NCBI RefSeq assembly: GCF_000720475.1
Contig: NZ_JOAP01000005.1
Span: 186,001 to 250,000, forward strand
Direction: 5' to 3'
Length of the DNA stretch: 64,000 nt
From: Streptomyces aureocirculatus
GTDB taxonomy: Bacteria > Actinomycetota > Actinomycetes > Streptomycetales > Streptomycetaceae
Part shown: positions 17,775 to 26,708 of the stretch, piece by piece
Numbering within the stretch: position 1 is the first letter of the stretch
Layout: each line of letters begins with the position of its first letter
The notes under the pieces: generated by a model
What the model was told of the DNA's origin: nothing
Databases searched by the model: none
The model's input: the letters and a program-made list of their open reading frames with translations, nothing else
Position numbers and translations under genes: made by a program

Positions 17775-18665
17775 GTGACCAGCGAGATCACCCTCTTCGT
17801 CAATCCCACCGCGGGCCGCGGCCGCGGTGCGCACGCCGCCCAGCCCGCCGCGGCGGCCCTGCGGGCGGCGGGATTCTCGGTGCGCACCGTCATCGGCGAG
17901 GACGCCGGGGACGCGCTGCGCCGGGCCCGCGCGGCCGTCGACGGGGGCACCGGCGCCCTGATAGCCGTCGGCGGCGACGGCATGGTGAGCCTCGCCCTGC
18001 AGGCCGTGGCGGGGACCCGAACCCCGCTCGGAGTGGTCGCCGCCGGCACCGGCAACGACTTCGCGCGCGCCCTCGGACTGCCCGTGCGGGAGCCCGCAGC
18101 CGCGGGCGGCGTCGTCGCCACCGCGCTCAAGGAGGCCCGGATACGGGACATCGACGCGGGGCGGGTGGGCGCGACCTGGTTCGGGACGGTGCTCGCCGCC
18201 GGCTTCGACTCGCGGGTCAACGACCGCGGCGACCGCATGCGCATGCCCGCCGGGCGGTTCAAGTACGACCTCGCCATGATCGCCGAACTGGCCGCGTTCA
18301 AGCCAATCCGCTACCGCATCACGCTCGACGACACCGACGTCCACGAGGTGGACGCGACCCTCGTCGCCGTCGGCAACGGCTCCTCGTACGGCGGCGGCAT
18401 GAAGATCTGCGCCGGCGCGGACATGGCCGACGGGCTCTTCGACGTCACGGTGGTGGGGGACTGCAGCCGCACCACGCTGCTCAAGGTGTTCCCGCGGGTC
18501 TACAGGGGCACGCACCTCGATCACCCGAAGGTCACCGTGCACCGCGCCGCCAAGGTGGAACTCGCGGCGGCCGCAACCACCGGGTACGCGGACGGCGAAC
18601 GGCTCGGCGAGCTGCCGCTGACCGCCCGCTGCGTGCCGGGGGCGGTGCGGATCCTCGGGCCCTGA
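17775..18665 (+). CDS. Diacylglycerol kinase-like lipid kinase
   Basis: A 296-residue member of the DagK/YegS/LCB5 family, which phosphorylates diacylglycerol or related lipids. Motifs: NPTAGRGRG near the N-terminus, the nucleotide-binding GGDGMVS (about residues 67-73) and GTGNDFAR (about 92-99). The C-terminal beta-sandwich follows. GTG start immediately after a hairpin. Substrate specificity cannot be read from sequence. The intergenic region to the helicase has a 28-base tandem duplication. Confidence 0.9.
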   Translation: MTSEITLFVNPTAGRGRGAHAAQPAAAALRAAGFSVRTVIGEDAGDALRRARAAVDGGTGALIAVGGDGMVSLALQAVAGTRTPLGVVAAGTGNDFARALGLPVREPAAAGGVVATALKEARIRDIDAGRVGATWFGTVLAAGFDSRVNDRGDRMRMPAGRFKYDLAMIAELAAFKPIRYRITLDDTDVHEVDATLVAVGNGSSYGGGMKICAGADMADGLFDVTVVGDCSRTTLLKVFPRVYRGTHLDHPKVTVHRAAKVELAAAATTGYADGERLGELPLTARCVPGAVRILGP

Positions 18666-18684
18666 GCCCGCCCGCCGTACCGCT

Positions 18685-18733
18685 GTCACCTGCGGGTTTC
18701 TTCCGGGCGGCGGTCATCTGCGGGTTTTTCCGG
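18685..18733. repeat. 28-bp tandem duplication upstream of the helicase
   Basis: GTCACCTGCGGGTTTCTTCC (18685) and GTCATCTGCGGGTTTTTCC (18713) are near-identical copies spaced 28 bases apart. Confidence 0.55.
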
Positions 18734-18785
18734 TCCCGATAATGATCGTCCGTTGTCAGTGGTGGCCGGTAGGCTCGAAAGCACG

Positions 18786-21596
18786 ATGACAGAGGACCTC
18801 TCACCGGCCGAGCGGTATGCGGCGGCGCGCAAGCGTGCCGTCGAGCAGGCCACCGCACTCGCGTCCTTCCGCGAGATGTACGAATTCGGCCTCGACCCCT
18901 TCCAGATCGAGGCGTGTCAGGCGCTCGAAGCCGGCAAGGGCGTGCTCGTGGCCGCCCCCACGGGCTCAGGGAAGACGATCGTCGGCGAGTTCGCCGTGCA
19001 CCTCGCCCTCCAGCAGGGCAAGAAGTGTTTCTACACCACGCCGATCAAGGCGCTCTCCAACCAGAAGTACGCCGACCTCGCCAAGCGGTACGGCGCGGAC
19101 AAGGTCGGCCTGCTCACGGGCGACAACAGCGTCAACTCCGAGGCGCCGGTGGTCGTGATGACCACCGAGGTCCTGCGGAACATGCTGTATGCGGGCTCGC
19201 AGTCCCTGATCGGCCTCGGCCACGTGGTGATGGACGAGGTGCACTACCTCTCGGACCGCTTCCGCGGCGCCGTCTGGGAGGAAGTGATCATTCACCTGCC
19301 GGAGTCGGTCACGCTGGTGTCCCTGTCGGCCACGGTGTCGAACGCGGAGGAGTTCGGCGACTGGCTCGACACGGTCCGCGGTGACACCGAAGTGATCGTT
19401 TCCGAGCACCGCCCGGTCCCGCTGTTCCAGCACGTGCTCGCGGGCCGGCGGATGTACGACCTCTTCGAGGAGGGCGAGGGCAGGCGCAGGACGGTCAACC
19501 CGGACCTGACCCGGATGGCCCGCCTGGAGGCGAGCCGGTCGTACAACCCGCGGGACCGCCGCAAGGGCAAGATGGTCCGCGAGGCCGACCGCGAGCGGGA
19601 GCGCAGGTCGCGGTCGCGGATCTGGACGCCGGGCCGTCCCGAGGTCATCGAGCGCCTGGACGCCGAGGGACTGCTCCCCGCCATCACGTTCATCTTCAGC
19701 CGCGCGGGCTGCGAGGCCGCCGTGCAGCAGTGCCTGTACGCGGGCCTGCGCCTGAACGACGACGACGCCCGCCTGCGGGTGCGCGAGCTGGTCGAGGAGC
19801 GCACGGCCTCGATCCCGAACGAGGACCTCCACGTCCTCGGGTACTACGAATGGCTCGAAGGCCTGGAGCGCGGCATCGCCGCCCACCACGCGGGCATGCT
19901 GCCGACCTTCAAGGAGGTCGTGGAGGAGCTGTTCGTGCGCGGCCTGGTGAAGGCCGTGTTCGCCACCGAGACGCTGGCGCTCGGCATCAACATGCCCGCC
20001 CGCAGCGTGGTCCTGGAAAAGCTGGTGAAGTGGAACGGCGAGCAGCACGCCGACATCACGCCGGGCGAGTACACCCAGCTCACCGGCCGTGCCGGGCGCC
20101 GGGGCATCGACGTCGAGGGCCACGCGGTCGTCCTGTGGCAGCGCGCCATGAGCCCCGAGCACCTGGCGGGCCTCGCGGGGACGCGCACCTATCCGCTCCG
20201 CTCCAGCTTCAAGCCGTCGTACAACATGGCGGTGAACCTGGTCGAGCAGTTCGGCAGGCACCGCTCGCGCGAACTCCTCGAGACCTCCTTCGCCCAGTTC
20301 CAGGCCGACAAGTCGGTCGTCGGCATCTCCCGGCAGGTGCAGAAGAACGAAGAGGGCCTCGAGGGCTACAAGGCCTCGATGACCTGCCACCTCGGCGACT
20401 TCGAGGAGTACGCGCGGCTGCGCCGCGAGCTCAAGGACCGCGAGAACGAGATCGCCAAGCAGGGTGCCGTCCAGCGCCGCGTCGCCGCCGCGGCCGCCCT
20501 GGAGAAGCTCAAGCCGGGCGACGTGATCCATGTGCCGACGGGGAAGTACGCGGGCCTCGCCCTGGTGCTCGACCCCGGTCTGCCCGCGGGCCGCGCCAAC
20601 GGCCATCGCGGCTTCGAGCACCAGGACGGGCCGCGCCCGCTGGTGCTCACCGCGGAGCGGCAGGTCAAGCGGCTCGCGTCGATGGACTTCCCGGTGCCGG
20701 TCGAGGCCGTGGAGCGGATGCGCATCCCGAAGTCGTTCAACGCGCGCTCCCCGCAGTCCCGCCGCGACCTCGCCTCCGCGCTGCGCACCAAGGCCGGGCA
20801 CATCGTGCCCGACCGGCACCGCAAGGGCCGCGCGGCGGCCGCCGACGACCGCGAGATCGCCCAACTGCGCACGGAACTGCGGGCGCACCCCTGCCACGGC
20901 TGCGACGAGCGCGAGGACCACGCCCGCTGGGCCGAGCGCTATCACCGCCTGCTGCGTGACACCTCGCAGTTGGAGCGCCGCATCGAGGGGCGCACCAACA
21001 CCATCGCCCGCACCTTCGACCGCATCGTCGCTCTGCTCACCGAGCTCGACTATCTGCGCGGCGACGAGGTCACCGAGCACGGCAAGCGCCTCGCCCGGTT
21101 GTACGGCGAGCTGGACCTGCTGGCCAGCGAATGCCTGCGCGCGGGCGTGTGGGAGGGCCTCGGCCCGGCCGAGCTCGCGGCATGTGTCTCCGCCCTGGTG
21201 TACGAGGCGCGGGTCGGCGACGACGCGCTCGCCCCGAAGCTGCCCTCCGGCAACGCCAAGGCGGCGCTCGGCGAGATGGTCCGCATCTGGGGCCGCCTGG
21301 ACGCCCTGGAGGAGGAGTTCCGGATCAGTCAGGCGGAGGGCGTCGGACAGCGCGAGCCCGACCTCGGCTTCGCCTGGGCGGCGTACATGTGGGCGAGCGG
21401 CAAGGGCCTCGACGAGGTGCTGCGCGAGGCGGAGATGCCGGCCGGTGACTTCGTGCGCTGGTGCAAGCAGGTCATCGACGTACTGGGGCAGATCTCCGCG
21501 GCGGCGCCGCGCGCGGGCGGCACGGTCGGGAAGAACGCGCGCAAGGCAGTGGAGCAACTGCTGCGCGGAGTGGTGGCGTACAGCTCCGTCGGCTGA
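18786..21596 (+). CDS. Ski2-like DEAD/DEAH-box RNA helicase (HelY type)
   Basis: A 936-residue superfamily 2 helicase. Motif I is APTGSGKT (about residues 59-66), motif II DEVH (about 151-154), motif III SAT (about 188-190), and motif VI QLTGRAGRRG (about 433-442). The C-terminal half contains the DSHCT-type domain of Ski2/Mtr4 helicases, with a CHGC/Cys-His stretch. These enzymes unwind structured RNA, often with exoribonucleases. The ATG at 18786 is preferred; a TTG at 18753 in frame adds 11 residues and neither has a strong ribosome site. A strong terminator follows. Confidence 0.93.
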   Translation: MTEDLSPAERYAAARKRAVEQATALASFREMYEFGLDPFQIEACQALEAGKGVLVAAPTGSGKTIVGEFAVHLALQQGKKCFYTTPIKALSNQKYADLAKRYGADKVGLLTGDNSVNSEAPVVVMTTEVLRNMLYAGSQSLIGLGHVVMDEVHYLSDRFRGAVWEEVIIHLPESVTLVSLSATVSNAEEFGDWLDTVRGDTEVIVSEHRPVPLFQHVLAGRRMYDLFEEGEGRRRTVNPDLTRMARLEASRSYNPRDRRKGKMVREADRERERRSRSRIWTPGRPEVIERLDAEGLLPAITFIFSRAGCEAAVQQCLYAGLRLNDDDARLRVRELVEERTASIPNEDLHVLGYYEWLEGLERGIAAHHAGMLPTFKEVVEELFVRGLVKAVFATETLALGINMPARSVVLEKLVKWNGEQHADITPGEYTQLTGRAGRRGIDVEGHAVVLWQRAMSPEHLAGLAGTRTYPLRSSFKPSYNMAVNLVEQFGRHRSRELLETSFAQFQADKSVVGISRQVQKNEEGLEGYKASMTCHLGDFEEYARLRRELKDRENEIAKQGAVQRRVAAAAALEKLKPGDVIHVPTGKYAGLALVLDPGLPAGRANGHRGFEHQDGPRPLVLTAERQVKRLASMDFPVPVEAVERMRIPKSFNARSPQSRRDLASALRTKAGHIVPDRHRKGRAAAADDREIAQLRTELRAHPCHGCDEREDHARWAERYHRLLRDTSQLERRIEGRTNTIARTFDRIVALLTELDYLRGDEVTEHGKRLARLYGELDLLASECLRAGVWEGLGPAELAACVSALVYEARVGDDALAPKLPSGNAKAALGEMVRIWGRLDALEEEFRISQAEGVGQREPDLGFAWAAYMWASGKGLDEVLREAEMPAGDFVRWCKQVIDVLGQISAAAPRAGGTVGKNARKAVEQLLRGVVAYSSVG

Positions 21597-21610
21597 CGTC
21601 CGCGGCATCG

Positions 21611-21647
21611 CAGTGGCCCCCGCCGGGTGAATCGGCGGGGGCCACTG
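21611..21647 (+). terminator. Strong hairpin terminator after helicase
   Basis: CAGTGGCCCCCGCCG pairs perfectly with CGGCGGGGGCCACTG around a 7-base loop. No long T run. Confidence 0.65.
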
Positions 21648-21968
21648 CTGTGTCCTCGGCCCGCCCGCGCCCGCGGCGCACGCCGGGGGGCGGCCCGCCA
21701 TGCCGGGGTGACTCCATGCGGTCGGACGGTAGCCACGCGTGCAAATGGGGCCGAGTGTATGCCTGTTCGCGGGCGCTCGCAGAGGGTTGCCGAATATGAC
21801 TCCAGCGTGATGCGAGCGGACTAAGCTCGCCCGGAGCGCGGCGAGTTGAACAAGTTACAGCAGATTCGTGCGCTTGTTCCCTGAAATTCGATAGTTCGTT
21901 CTTTCGTGCAGGGGACCCCCGCATCCTTCCCCTTTCTCCCCCCCAAGACGAGTGTTCAGAGGGCATAC
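21648..21968 (+). promoter_or_regulatory. AT-rich upstream region of the conservon
   Basis: No gene is seen here. The distal part is GC rich and plain. From about 21840 the composition becomes AT rich, unlike the surroundings, and contains an inverted repeat GAACAAG (21848-21854) / CTTGTTC (21873-21879) with an 18-base spacer. The promoter and control sites of the rar/cvn9 operon are probably here. No exact -10/-35 pair could be assigned. Confidence 0.4.
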
Positions 21969-23600
21969 ATGGTGAGTGTTCAATCGCCTCCCGGTGGCCG
22001 AGAAGTCCCTTACGCACGCGTGCTGTTGCTGCCGGCCATGGTCATGGCGGCGGCGACGGGAGCCGCCGTCGCCGTGGTGACGGAGCCGGCGCGGACCGCG
22101 GTCGCCCTGTGCGGTGCCGTGGCCACGCTCCTGGTCGTCGCCGTCGGCGCCGAGGCCGCACGCCGCGGGCGCGCCCTGCGGGACCTGCGCAGGAGCCACG
22201 CGGCGCAGATCGCCCACCTGGAGCACCGCATCGCGACGCACGACGAGGACACCGTCCGCCTGGGCCGCGACGTGCTGCCCGAGGCCTTCTTCCGGGTCCG
22301 GCAGGGCGAGGCCCCCTCGGAGGTCATCCGGAACGTGATCGACGGCGACGAGGTCAACCGCCGTCTGCCGCAGTCCCAGCGCATCCTGTTGCGCTCCTTC
22401 CTGGAGACCATGGACCGCGAGGAGGCGATGCGCGAGAACGCGCAGCGCGCCTTCGTCAACATCGCGCGGCGCGTGCAGTCCATCGTCCACCAACAGTCCG
22501 CGGAACTGCGCGACATGGAGGAGTTCCACGGTCGCAACCCCGAGGTCTTCGACGACCTGCTCCGCATCGACCACGGCACGGCCCTCATCGGCCGCCTCGC
22601 CGACTCGGTCACGGTGCTCGGCGGCGCCCGCCCCGGCCGCCAGTGGCCCAAGCCCGTACCGCTGTTCAGCGTGTTGCGGGGCGCCATGTCCCGGATCCTG
22701 GAGTACCGGCGCGTAGCCCTGCACTCCATCGCCGACGTCGCCATCCACGGCACCAAGGTGGAGCCGCTGATCCACGCCTGCGCGGAACTGCTCGACAACG
22801 CCACGCGCTACTCGCCGCCCCAGACGAAGGTGCACGTCACCGCGATCGAGGTGCAGACGGGCATCGCCGTGGAGATCGAGGACGGCGGCGTCAGCCTCAG
22901 CGAGGAGGGCCGCAGGCGGGCCGAGAAGATGCTGGAGGAGGCCCGGCAGGGCATGGGCCTGACCGACCTGAGCGAGACGCCGCGCCTCGGCATGGCCGTC
23001 GTGGGCCGACTCTCGCAGATGTACAACCTCCAGGTGTCGCTGCGCCAGTCCGCGTACGGCGGGGTGCGCGCGGTGCTCATCGTGCCGCGCGAGATGATCA
23101 CGCCCGAGGAGGCGCCGGGCGTCGCGCACGGCATCGGTGCCTCCGCCGTGCCGCGGGTGAACGAGGACGGCACGTTCATCGAAGAGGCCCGCGACATCCG
23201 CCGCAAGAAGCCCCGCAAGGTCACCACGGCGCCCCGCCCCTCCATGCCGATCGGCTTGTCCATGGAGGACGAGGTCCCCGAGGTCACCGAGTGGACGGCC
23301 AACGGCCTGCCGCAGCGCAGGAGCCGCGCGACGATGTCGCTCAGCGAGCGCTACGCGCAGGAGGCCGAGGCCCAGCGCCGCACCGAGGCGGCCATCGCCG
23401 CGCAACCACCGGCGCCGCTCGTGCCCGCCAAGAAGGAGGAGAAGGAGCCCGGCCTGTGGGTCGAGGCCTTCATGGCGGGTCTCAACGGCGATGCCCCACC
23501 CGCACGCGGGAGCGCGGGTGACCAGGCGGCCAAGGAGCAGTCCCGCGACCAGAACGACCACGGCAGCACCGACAACGCCGACGAGGGGGGCTGGAAGTGA
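21969..23600 (+). CDS. rarA: Conservon sensor-like ATPase (CvnA9/RarA)
   Basis: A 543-residue membrane protein resembling a histidine kinase but of the conservon type. Two transmembrane helices lie at about residues 18-60, followed by a nitrate/sulfonate-sensor-like helical region and an HATPase_c domain with N-box ELLDNATRYS (N277) and the GIAVEIEDGGV G-box. No clear phospho-accepting histidine H-box is seen, so kinase activity is uncertain. The C-terminal 110 residues are disordered. The ATG at 21969 has GAGGG seven bases upstream. Its stop overlaps the next start (GTGA), and four further genes follow in tight order. In other streptomycetes this operon influences aerial development. Confidence 0.9.
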   Translation: MVSVQSPPGGREVPYARVLLLPAMVMAAATGAAVAVVTEPARTAVALCGAVATLLVVAVGAEAARRGRALRDLRRSHAAQIAHLEHRIATHDEDTVRLGRDVLPEAFFRVRQGEAPSEVIRNVIDGDEVNRRLPQSQRILLRSFLETMDREEAMRENAQRAFVNIARRVQSIVHQQSAELRDMEEFHGRNPEVFDDLLRIDHGTALIGRLADSVTVLGGARPGRQWPKPVPLFSVLRGAMSRILEYRRVALHSIADVAIHGTKVEPLIHACAELLDNATRYSPPQTKVHVTAIEVQTGIAVEIEDGGVSLSEEGRRRAEKMLEEARQGMGLTDLSETPRLGMAVVGRLSQMYNLQVSLRQSAYGGVRAVLIVPREMITPEEAPGVAHGIGASAVPRVNEDGTFIEEARDIRRKKPRKVTTAPRPSMPIGLSMEDEVPEVTEWTANGLPQRRSRATMSLSERYAQEAEAQRRTEAAIAAQPPAPLVPAKKEEKEPGLWVEAFMAGLNGDAPPARGSAGDQAAKEQSRDQNDHGSTDNADEGGWK

Positions 23601-24004
23601 TCCAGCAGCGCGCCAACTTCGACTGGATGCTCAAGGAACTCGCCGACGGCGTGTACGGGACCCGGCAGATCGTGGTGCTCTCCGCGGACGGCCTGCGCAT
23701 CGCGCGGTACGGCGGCGACCCGGACGGCGCCGACCGCCTCGCCGCGGCCTGCGCGGGGCTGCAGAGCCTCGCCACCGCCGTCGCCACGGAGATCCCCGAG
23801 AGCGACGGCAACATGCGTATGGTCATCATCGAGATCAACGGCGGCTACTTCTACATGATGGCCGCGGGGGCCGGCGCGTATCTGGCGGTGCTCGCCGAGG
23901 AGACCGTCGACGCCGGAATGATCAGCAACCGCATGCGGGACCTGGTCGTGCGGATCGGCGCCCACCTCACCAGCCCGCCGCGGCGTGACGGGCAGGCCGT
24001 ATGA
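23597..24004 (+). CDS. rarB: Roadblock/LC7 protein (CvnB9/RarB)
   Basis: A 135-residue roadblock-fold protein. The family acts as a GTPase-activating or scaffold partner of small Ras-like GTPases; the Cvn GTPase of this operon is its likely partner. The fold is seen in the pattern LSADGLRIARYGG with the following long helix and central strand. The start overlaps the rarA stop by 4 bases and its stop overlaps the next start by 4 bases, which implies coupled translation. Confidence 0.93.
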   Translation: MIQQRANFDWMLKELADGVYGTRQIVVLSADGLRIARYGGDPDGADRLAAACAGLQSLATAVATEIPESDGNMRMVIIEINGGYFYMMAAGAGAYLAVLAEETVDAGMISNRMRDLVVRIGAHLTSPPRRDGQAV

Positions 24005-24513
24005 CTCCTCCGCAAGACCCCTTGCAGGACGAGACACCCGACAACGCCGACGCCCGCTTCCAGGCGGAGGTCACCGTCCGGCGCGAACGGCGCAGTCCGC
24101 GGGCTCCGGCGACATCCGGGGCCCCGACGAGTACCGGGACCCCGGCGGACTCCGGGACCGAGGCGGACTCCGGGAGCCCGACGGGCCCCGGTGGCGGTCC
24201 CGCGAGGCTGTACATCCTCACCGGAGAGGACACCGAGCGGGCCCCCATCGACCTGGTCACGCTGATCGTCTCCAAGGGTGATCCGTCCCCGATGGCACAG
24301 CCCGAGCAGACCGCGCTGCTGCGGCTGTGCCGGACGCCGCTGTCCGCCGCGGAGCTGTCGGCCTACATGGGGCTGCCGTTCAGCGTGGTGACCGTGCTCC
24401 TCACGGAGTTGCTCGCGGCGGACTTAGTGCATGCGCGTGCGCCCGTCGTGCGCTCCGCGCTCCCCGACCGTTCCCTCCTCGAAGCGGTGATGCATGGACT
24501 TCAAAAGCTCTGA
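24001..24513 (+). CDS. rarC: DUF742 protein (CvnC9/RarC) with a TTA codon
   Basis: A 170-residue conservon DUF742 protein. The first 60 residues are low complexity (Ala/Pro/Thr/Gly). The remainder contains the winged-helix-like DUF742 domain (CRTPLSAAELSAYMGLPFSV), consistent with a docking role for the GTPase. Codon 142 (24424-24426) is TTA, the only in-frame TTA I found in the genes of this window, so translation should require the bldA leucine tRNA. The start overlaps rarB by 4 bases, and its 3' end overlaps the GTPase gene by 20 bases, so failure at the TTA could also reduce the downstream gene by coupling. Confidence 0.93.
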   Translation: MTPPQDPLQDETPDNADARFQAEVTVRRERRSPRAPATSGAPTSTGTPADSGTEADSGSPTGPGGGPARLYILTGEDTERAPIDLVTLIVSKGDPSPMAQPEQTALLRLCRTPLSAAELSAYMGLPFSVVTVLLTELLAADLVHARAPVVRSALPDRSLLEAVMHGLQKL

Positions 24514-25123
24514 CACGCTCACCCCCGGCGCCGTCACGGGCCCACGCGAGCAGGACGTCCTGCCCGCCACGGCCGCGGCCGCCGCGAAGATCGTCATCGT
24601 GGGCGGGTTCGGAGTCGGCAAGACGACGATGGTGGGTTCGGTCAGCGAGATCCGTCCGCTGACCACCGAAGAGACCATGACGCAGGCAGGCATCGGCGTC
24701 GACGACAACTACGGCTCCGAGACCAAGACCGCCACCACCGTGGCGATGGACTTCGGCCGGATCAGCATCTCCGAAGAGCTGGTGCTCTATCTGTTCGGCA
24801 CCCCGGGCCAGGAGCGCTTCTGGTTCCTGTGGAACGGCCTCTTCGAAGGCGCGCTGGGCGCCGTCGTGCTCATCGACACCCGCCGCCTGCAAGTCAGCTT
24901 CGACGTGATCGGACGCCTGGAGGAGCGCGGCGTGCCGTTCATCATCGCCGTCAACGACTTCCCCAACGCCCCGCGGCACCCCGTGAGCGCCCTGCGCACG
25001 GCGCTCGACCTGGACGAGCGGGTGCCGATCGTGTCGTGCGACGCGCGTCAGCGGGCCTCCAGCAAGGACACCCTGATGACCCTCGTGCGCTATCTGCACT
25101 CCCTCGCCCTGGCCAGGGCCTGA
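24494..25123 (+). CDS. rarD: Conservon small GTPase (CvnD9/RarD)
   Basis: A 209-residue Ras-like GTPase. The P-loop is GGFGVGKTT (K43), with switch-I-like ETMTQAGIG, G3-like FGTPGQERF and a G4-like VNDF in place of NKxD. It is the signalling switch of the conservon, predicted to work with RarB as partner and RarA as sensor. ATG at 24494, overlapping rarC by 20 bases. The P450 gene follows 19 bases after its stop. Confidence 0.93.
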   Translation: MDFKSSDTLTPGAVTGPREQDVLPATAAAAAKIVIVGGFGVGKTTMVGSVSEIRPLTTEETMTQAGIGVDDNYGSETKTATTVAMDFGRISISEELVLYLFGTPGQERFWFLWNGLFEGALGAVVLIDTRRLQVSFDVIGRLEERGVPFIIAVNDFPNAPRHPVSALRTALDLDERVPIVSCDARQRASSKDTLMTLVRYLHSLALARA

Positions 25124-25142
25124 ACTCTCCGGAGCGACACCC

Positions 25143-26657
25143 GTGACGACCCCCTCCCGTTATTCCCCCGCCGCACCCGGCACCGGGCAGGACGCCGCGC
25201 CGCCGCCCAACTGCCCCGCCCACGACATCTCCGGCCTCGGCGCCGGCGGCCTGCGCCGCCTGTACGGCCCCGAGGCGGACCAGGACCTCGCGGGCGTGTA
25301 CGAGAAGCTGCGCGCCGAACACGGCGCGGTGGCACCGGCACTGATCCACAACGACGTACGCGTCTGGGCGGTGCTCGGCCACAGCGAGAACCTGCACATG
25401 GTCCGCACGCCGTCGCAGTACACCCGCGACTCCCGGCGGTGGAACGCCGTACGGGACGGCACCGCGGGCCCCGACCACCCCCTCGCGCCCGTCTTCACCT
25501 GGCAGCCGATGTGCAGCTTCGTGGAGGGCGCCGAGCACCAGCGGCTTCGCGGGGCCGTCACCACCGCCATGGCGGGCCTCGACCACCGCGGTATCCGCCG
25601 TCACATCAACCTCTACAGCAACAAGATCCTCAACGGCATCTGTGAGACCGGCCGCGCCGAGCTGGTCGGTCAGTTCGCCGAGCACCTGCCGATGATGGTG
25701 ATGCTGCACATCCTCGGCATGCCCGAGGAGTACAGCGAGCGGATGGTGCAGGCCGCCCGCGACATGATCAAGGGCACCGAGACGGCCATCGCCAGCAACG
25801 AGTTCGTGATGGAGGCCCTCACCCGGCTCGTGGTGCGCCGCCGCGCCCAGCCCGAGGAGGACTTCACCAGCGCCCTCATCGCCCAGCCCGCGCGGCTCAC
25901 CGACGACGAGGTCGCCGCCCATCTGCGCCTGGTGCTCATCGCGGCGTACGAGGCCACCGCGAACCTCATCGCGAACGTCCTGCGCGTGGTGCTCACCGAC
26001 CCGCGCTTCCGCGCCCGGCTCAGCGGCGGCCAGATGACCGTGCCGGAGGCGGTCGAGCAGTCGCTGTGGGACGAGCCGCCGTTCAGCGCGATGCTCGGCT
26101 ACTTCGCCAAGCAGGACACCCAGCTCGGCGGGCAGCAGATCAGTGCGGGCGACGGCCTCCTGCTCGGCATCGCACCGGGCAACGTCGACCCGGTCGTACG
26201 CCCCGACCTCGGCGCCAACATGCAGGGCAACCGCTCCCACCTCGCCTTCAGCGGCGGACCGCACGAGTGCCCGGGCCAGGACATCGGCCGCGCCATCGCC
26301 GATACCGGTGTGGACGCGCTGCTTATGCGGCTGCCCGACGTGGAACTCGCCATCGACGAGCGGGAGCTGCGCTGGCGTTCGTCGATCATGTCGCGGCATC
26401 TGGTGGAGCTGCCGGTGCACTTCGGCAAGCGGCCGCCGCAGGACATCACGGCGATGCCGAGGTCGCACACGCCGGCGCCGCGCAGTCACTGGGAGGTGTC
26501 GTCACCGCTGCCACGGGCGTTCGAGCCGCCGCCCGCGCCCGTACCGCCGTCCGCACCGGCGGTCCCCGCCGCGCCGCCGGAACCGCAGCCCGCGGGCGCG
26601 CCCGTCCGGGGCAAGGGTGCCTGGCGGCGCTTCCTGGAGTGGTGGCGCGGCTACTGA
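25143..26657 (+). CDS. rarE: Cytochrome P450 of the conservon (RarE, CYP157-like), EXXR motif replaced
   Basis: A 504-residue P450. The heme loop is FSGGPHECPG with the thiolate C376. The K-helix position that is normally EXXR reads Glu-Gln-Ser-Leu-Trp (E305-W309), with no arginine, the hallmark reported for the CYP157 family of Streptomyces. The I-helix region IAAYEATANLIANV lacks the usual acid-alcohol Thr pair, so ordinary oxygen activation is doubtful. The last 70 residues are Pro/Ala rich and disordered. GTG start 19 bases after rarD; it is translated as part of the conservon operon. Its stop region is imperfectly duplicated (26639-26682). Confidence 0.92.
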   Translation: MTTPSRYSPAAPGTGQDAAPPPNCPAHDISGLGAGGLRRLYGPEADQDLAGVYEKLRAEHGAVAPALIHNDVRVWAVLGHSENLHMVRTPSQYTRDSRRWNAVRDGTAGPDHPLAPVFTWQPMCSFVEGAEHQRLRGAVTTAMAGLDHRGIRRHINLYSNKILNGICETGRAELVGQFAEHLPMMVMLHILGMPEEYSERMVQAARDMIKGTETAIASNEFVMEALTRLVVRRRAQPEEDFTSALIAQPARLTDDEVAAHLRLVLIAAYEATANLIANVLRVVLTDPRFRARLSGGQMTVPEAVEQSLWDEPPFSAMLGYFAKQDTQLGGQQISAGDGLLLGIAPGNVDPVVRPDLGANMQGNRSHLAFSGGPHECPGQDIGRAIADTGVDALLMRLPDVELAIDERELRWRSSIMSRHLVELPVHFGKRPPQDITAMPRSHTPAPRSHWEVSSPLPRAFEPPPAPVPPSAPAVPAAPPEPQPAGAPVRGKGAWRRFLEWWRGY

Positions 26658-26682
26658 GGTGGTGGCGTGGCGCGGCTGCTGG
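26639..26682. repeat. Imperfect duplication of the P450 gene end
   Basis: GTGGTGGCGCGGCTACTGAG (end of the gene with its TGA) is followed by GTGGTGGCGTGGCGCGGCTG, which continues CTGG: the same segment with a 5-base insertion and a changed stop. Confidence 0.5.
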
Positions 26683-26708
26683 GGCCCGAGCGCCGGGCGC
26701 CCTCCGGG

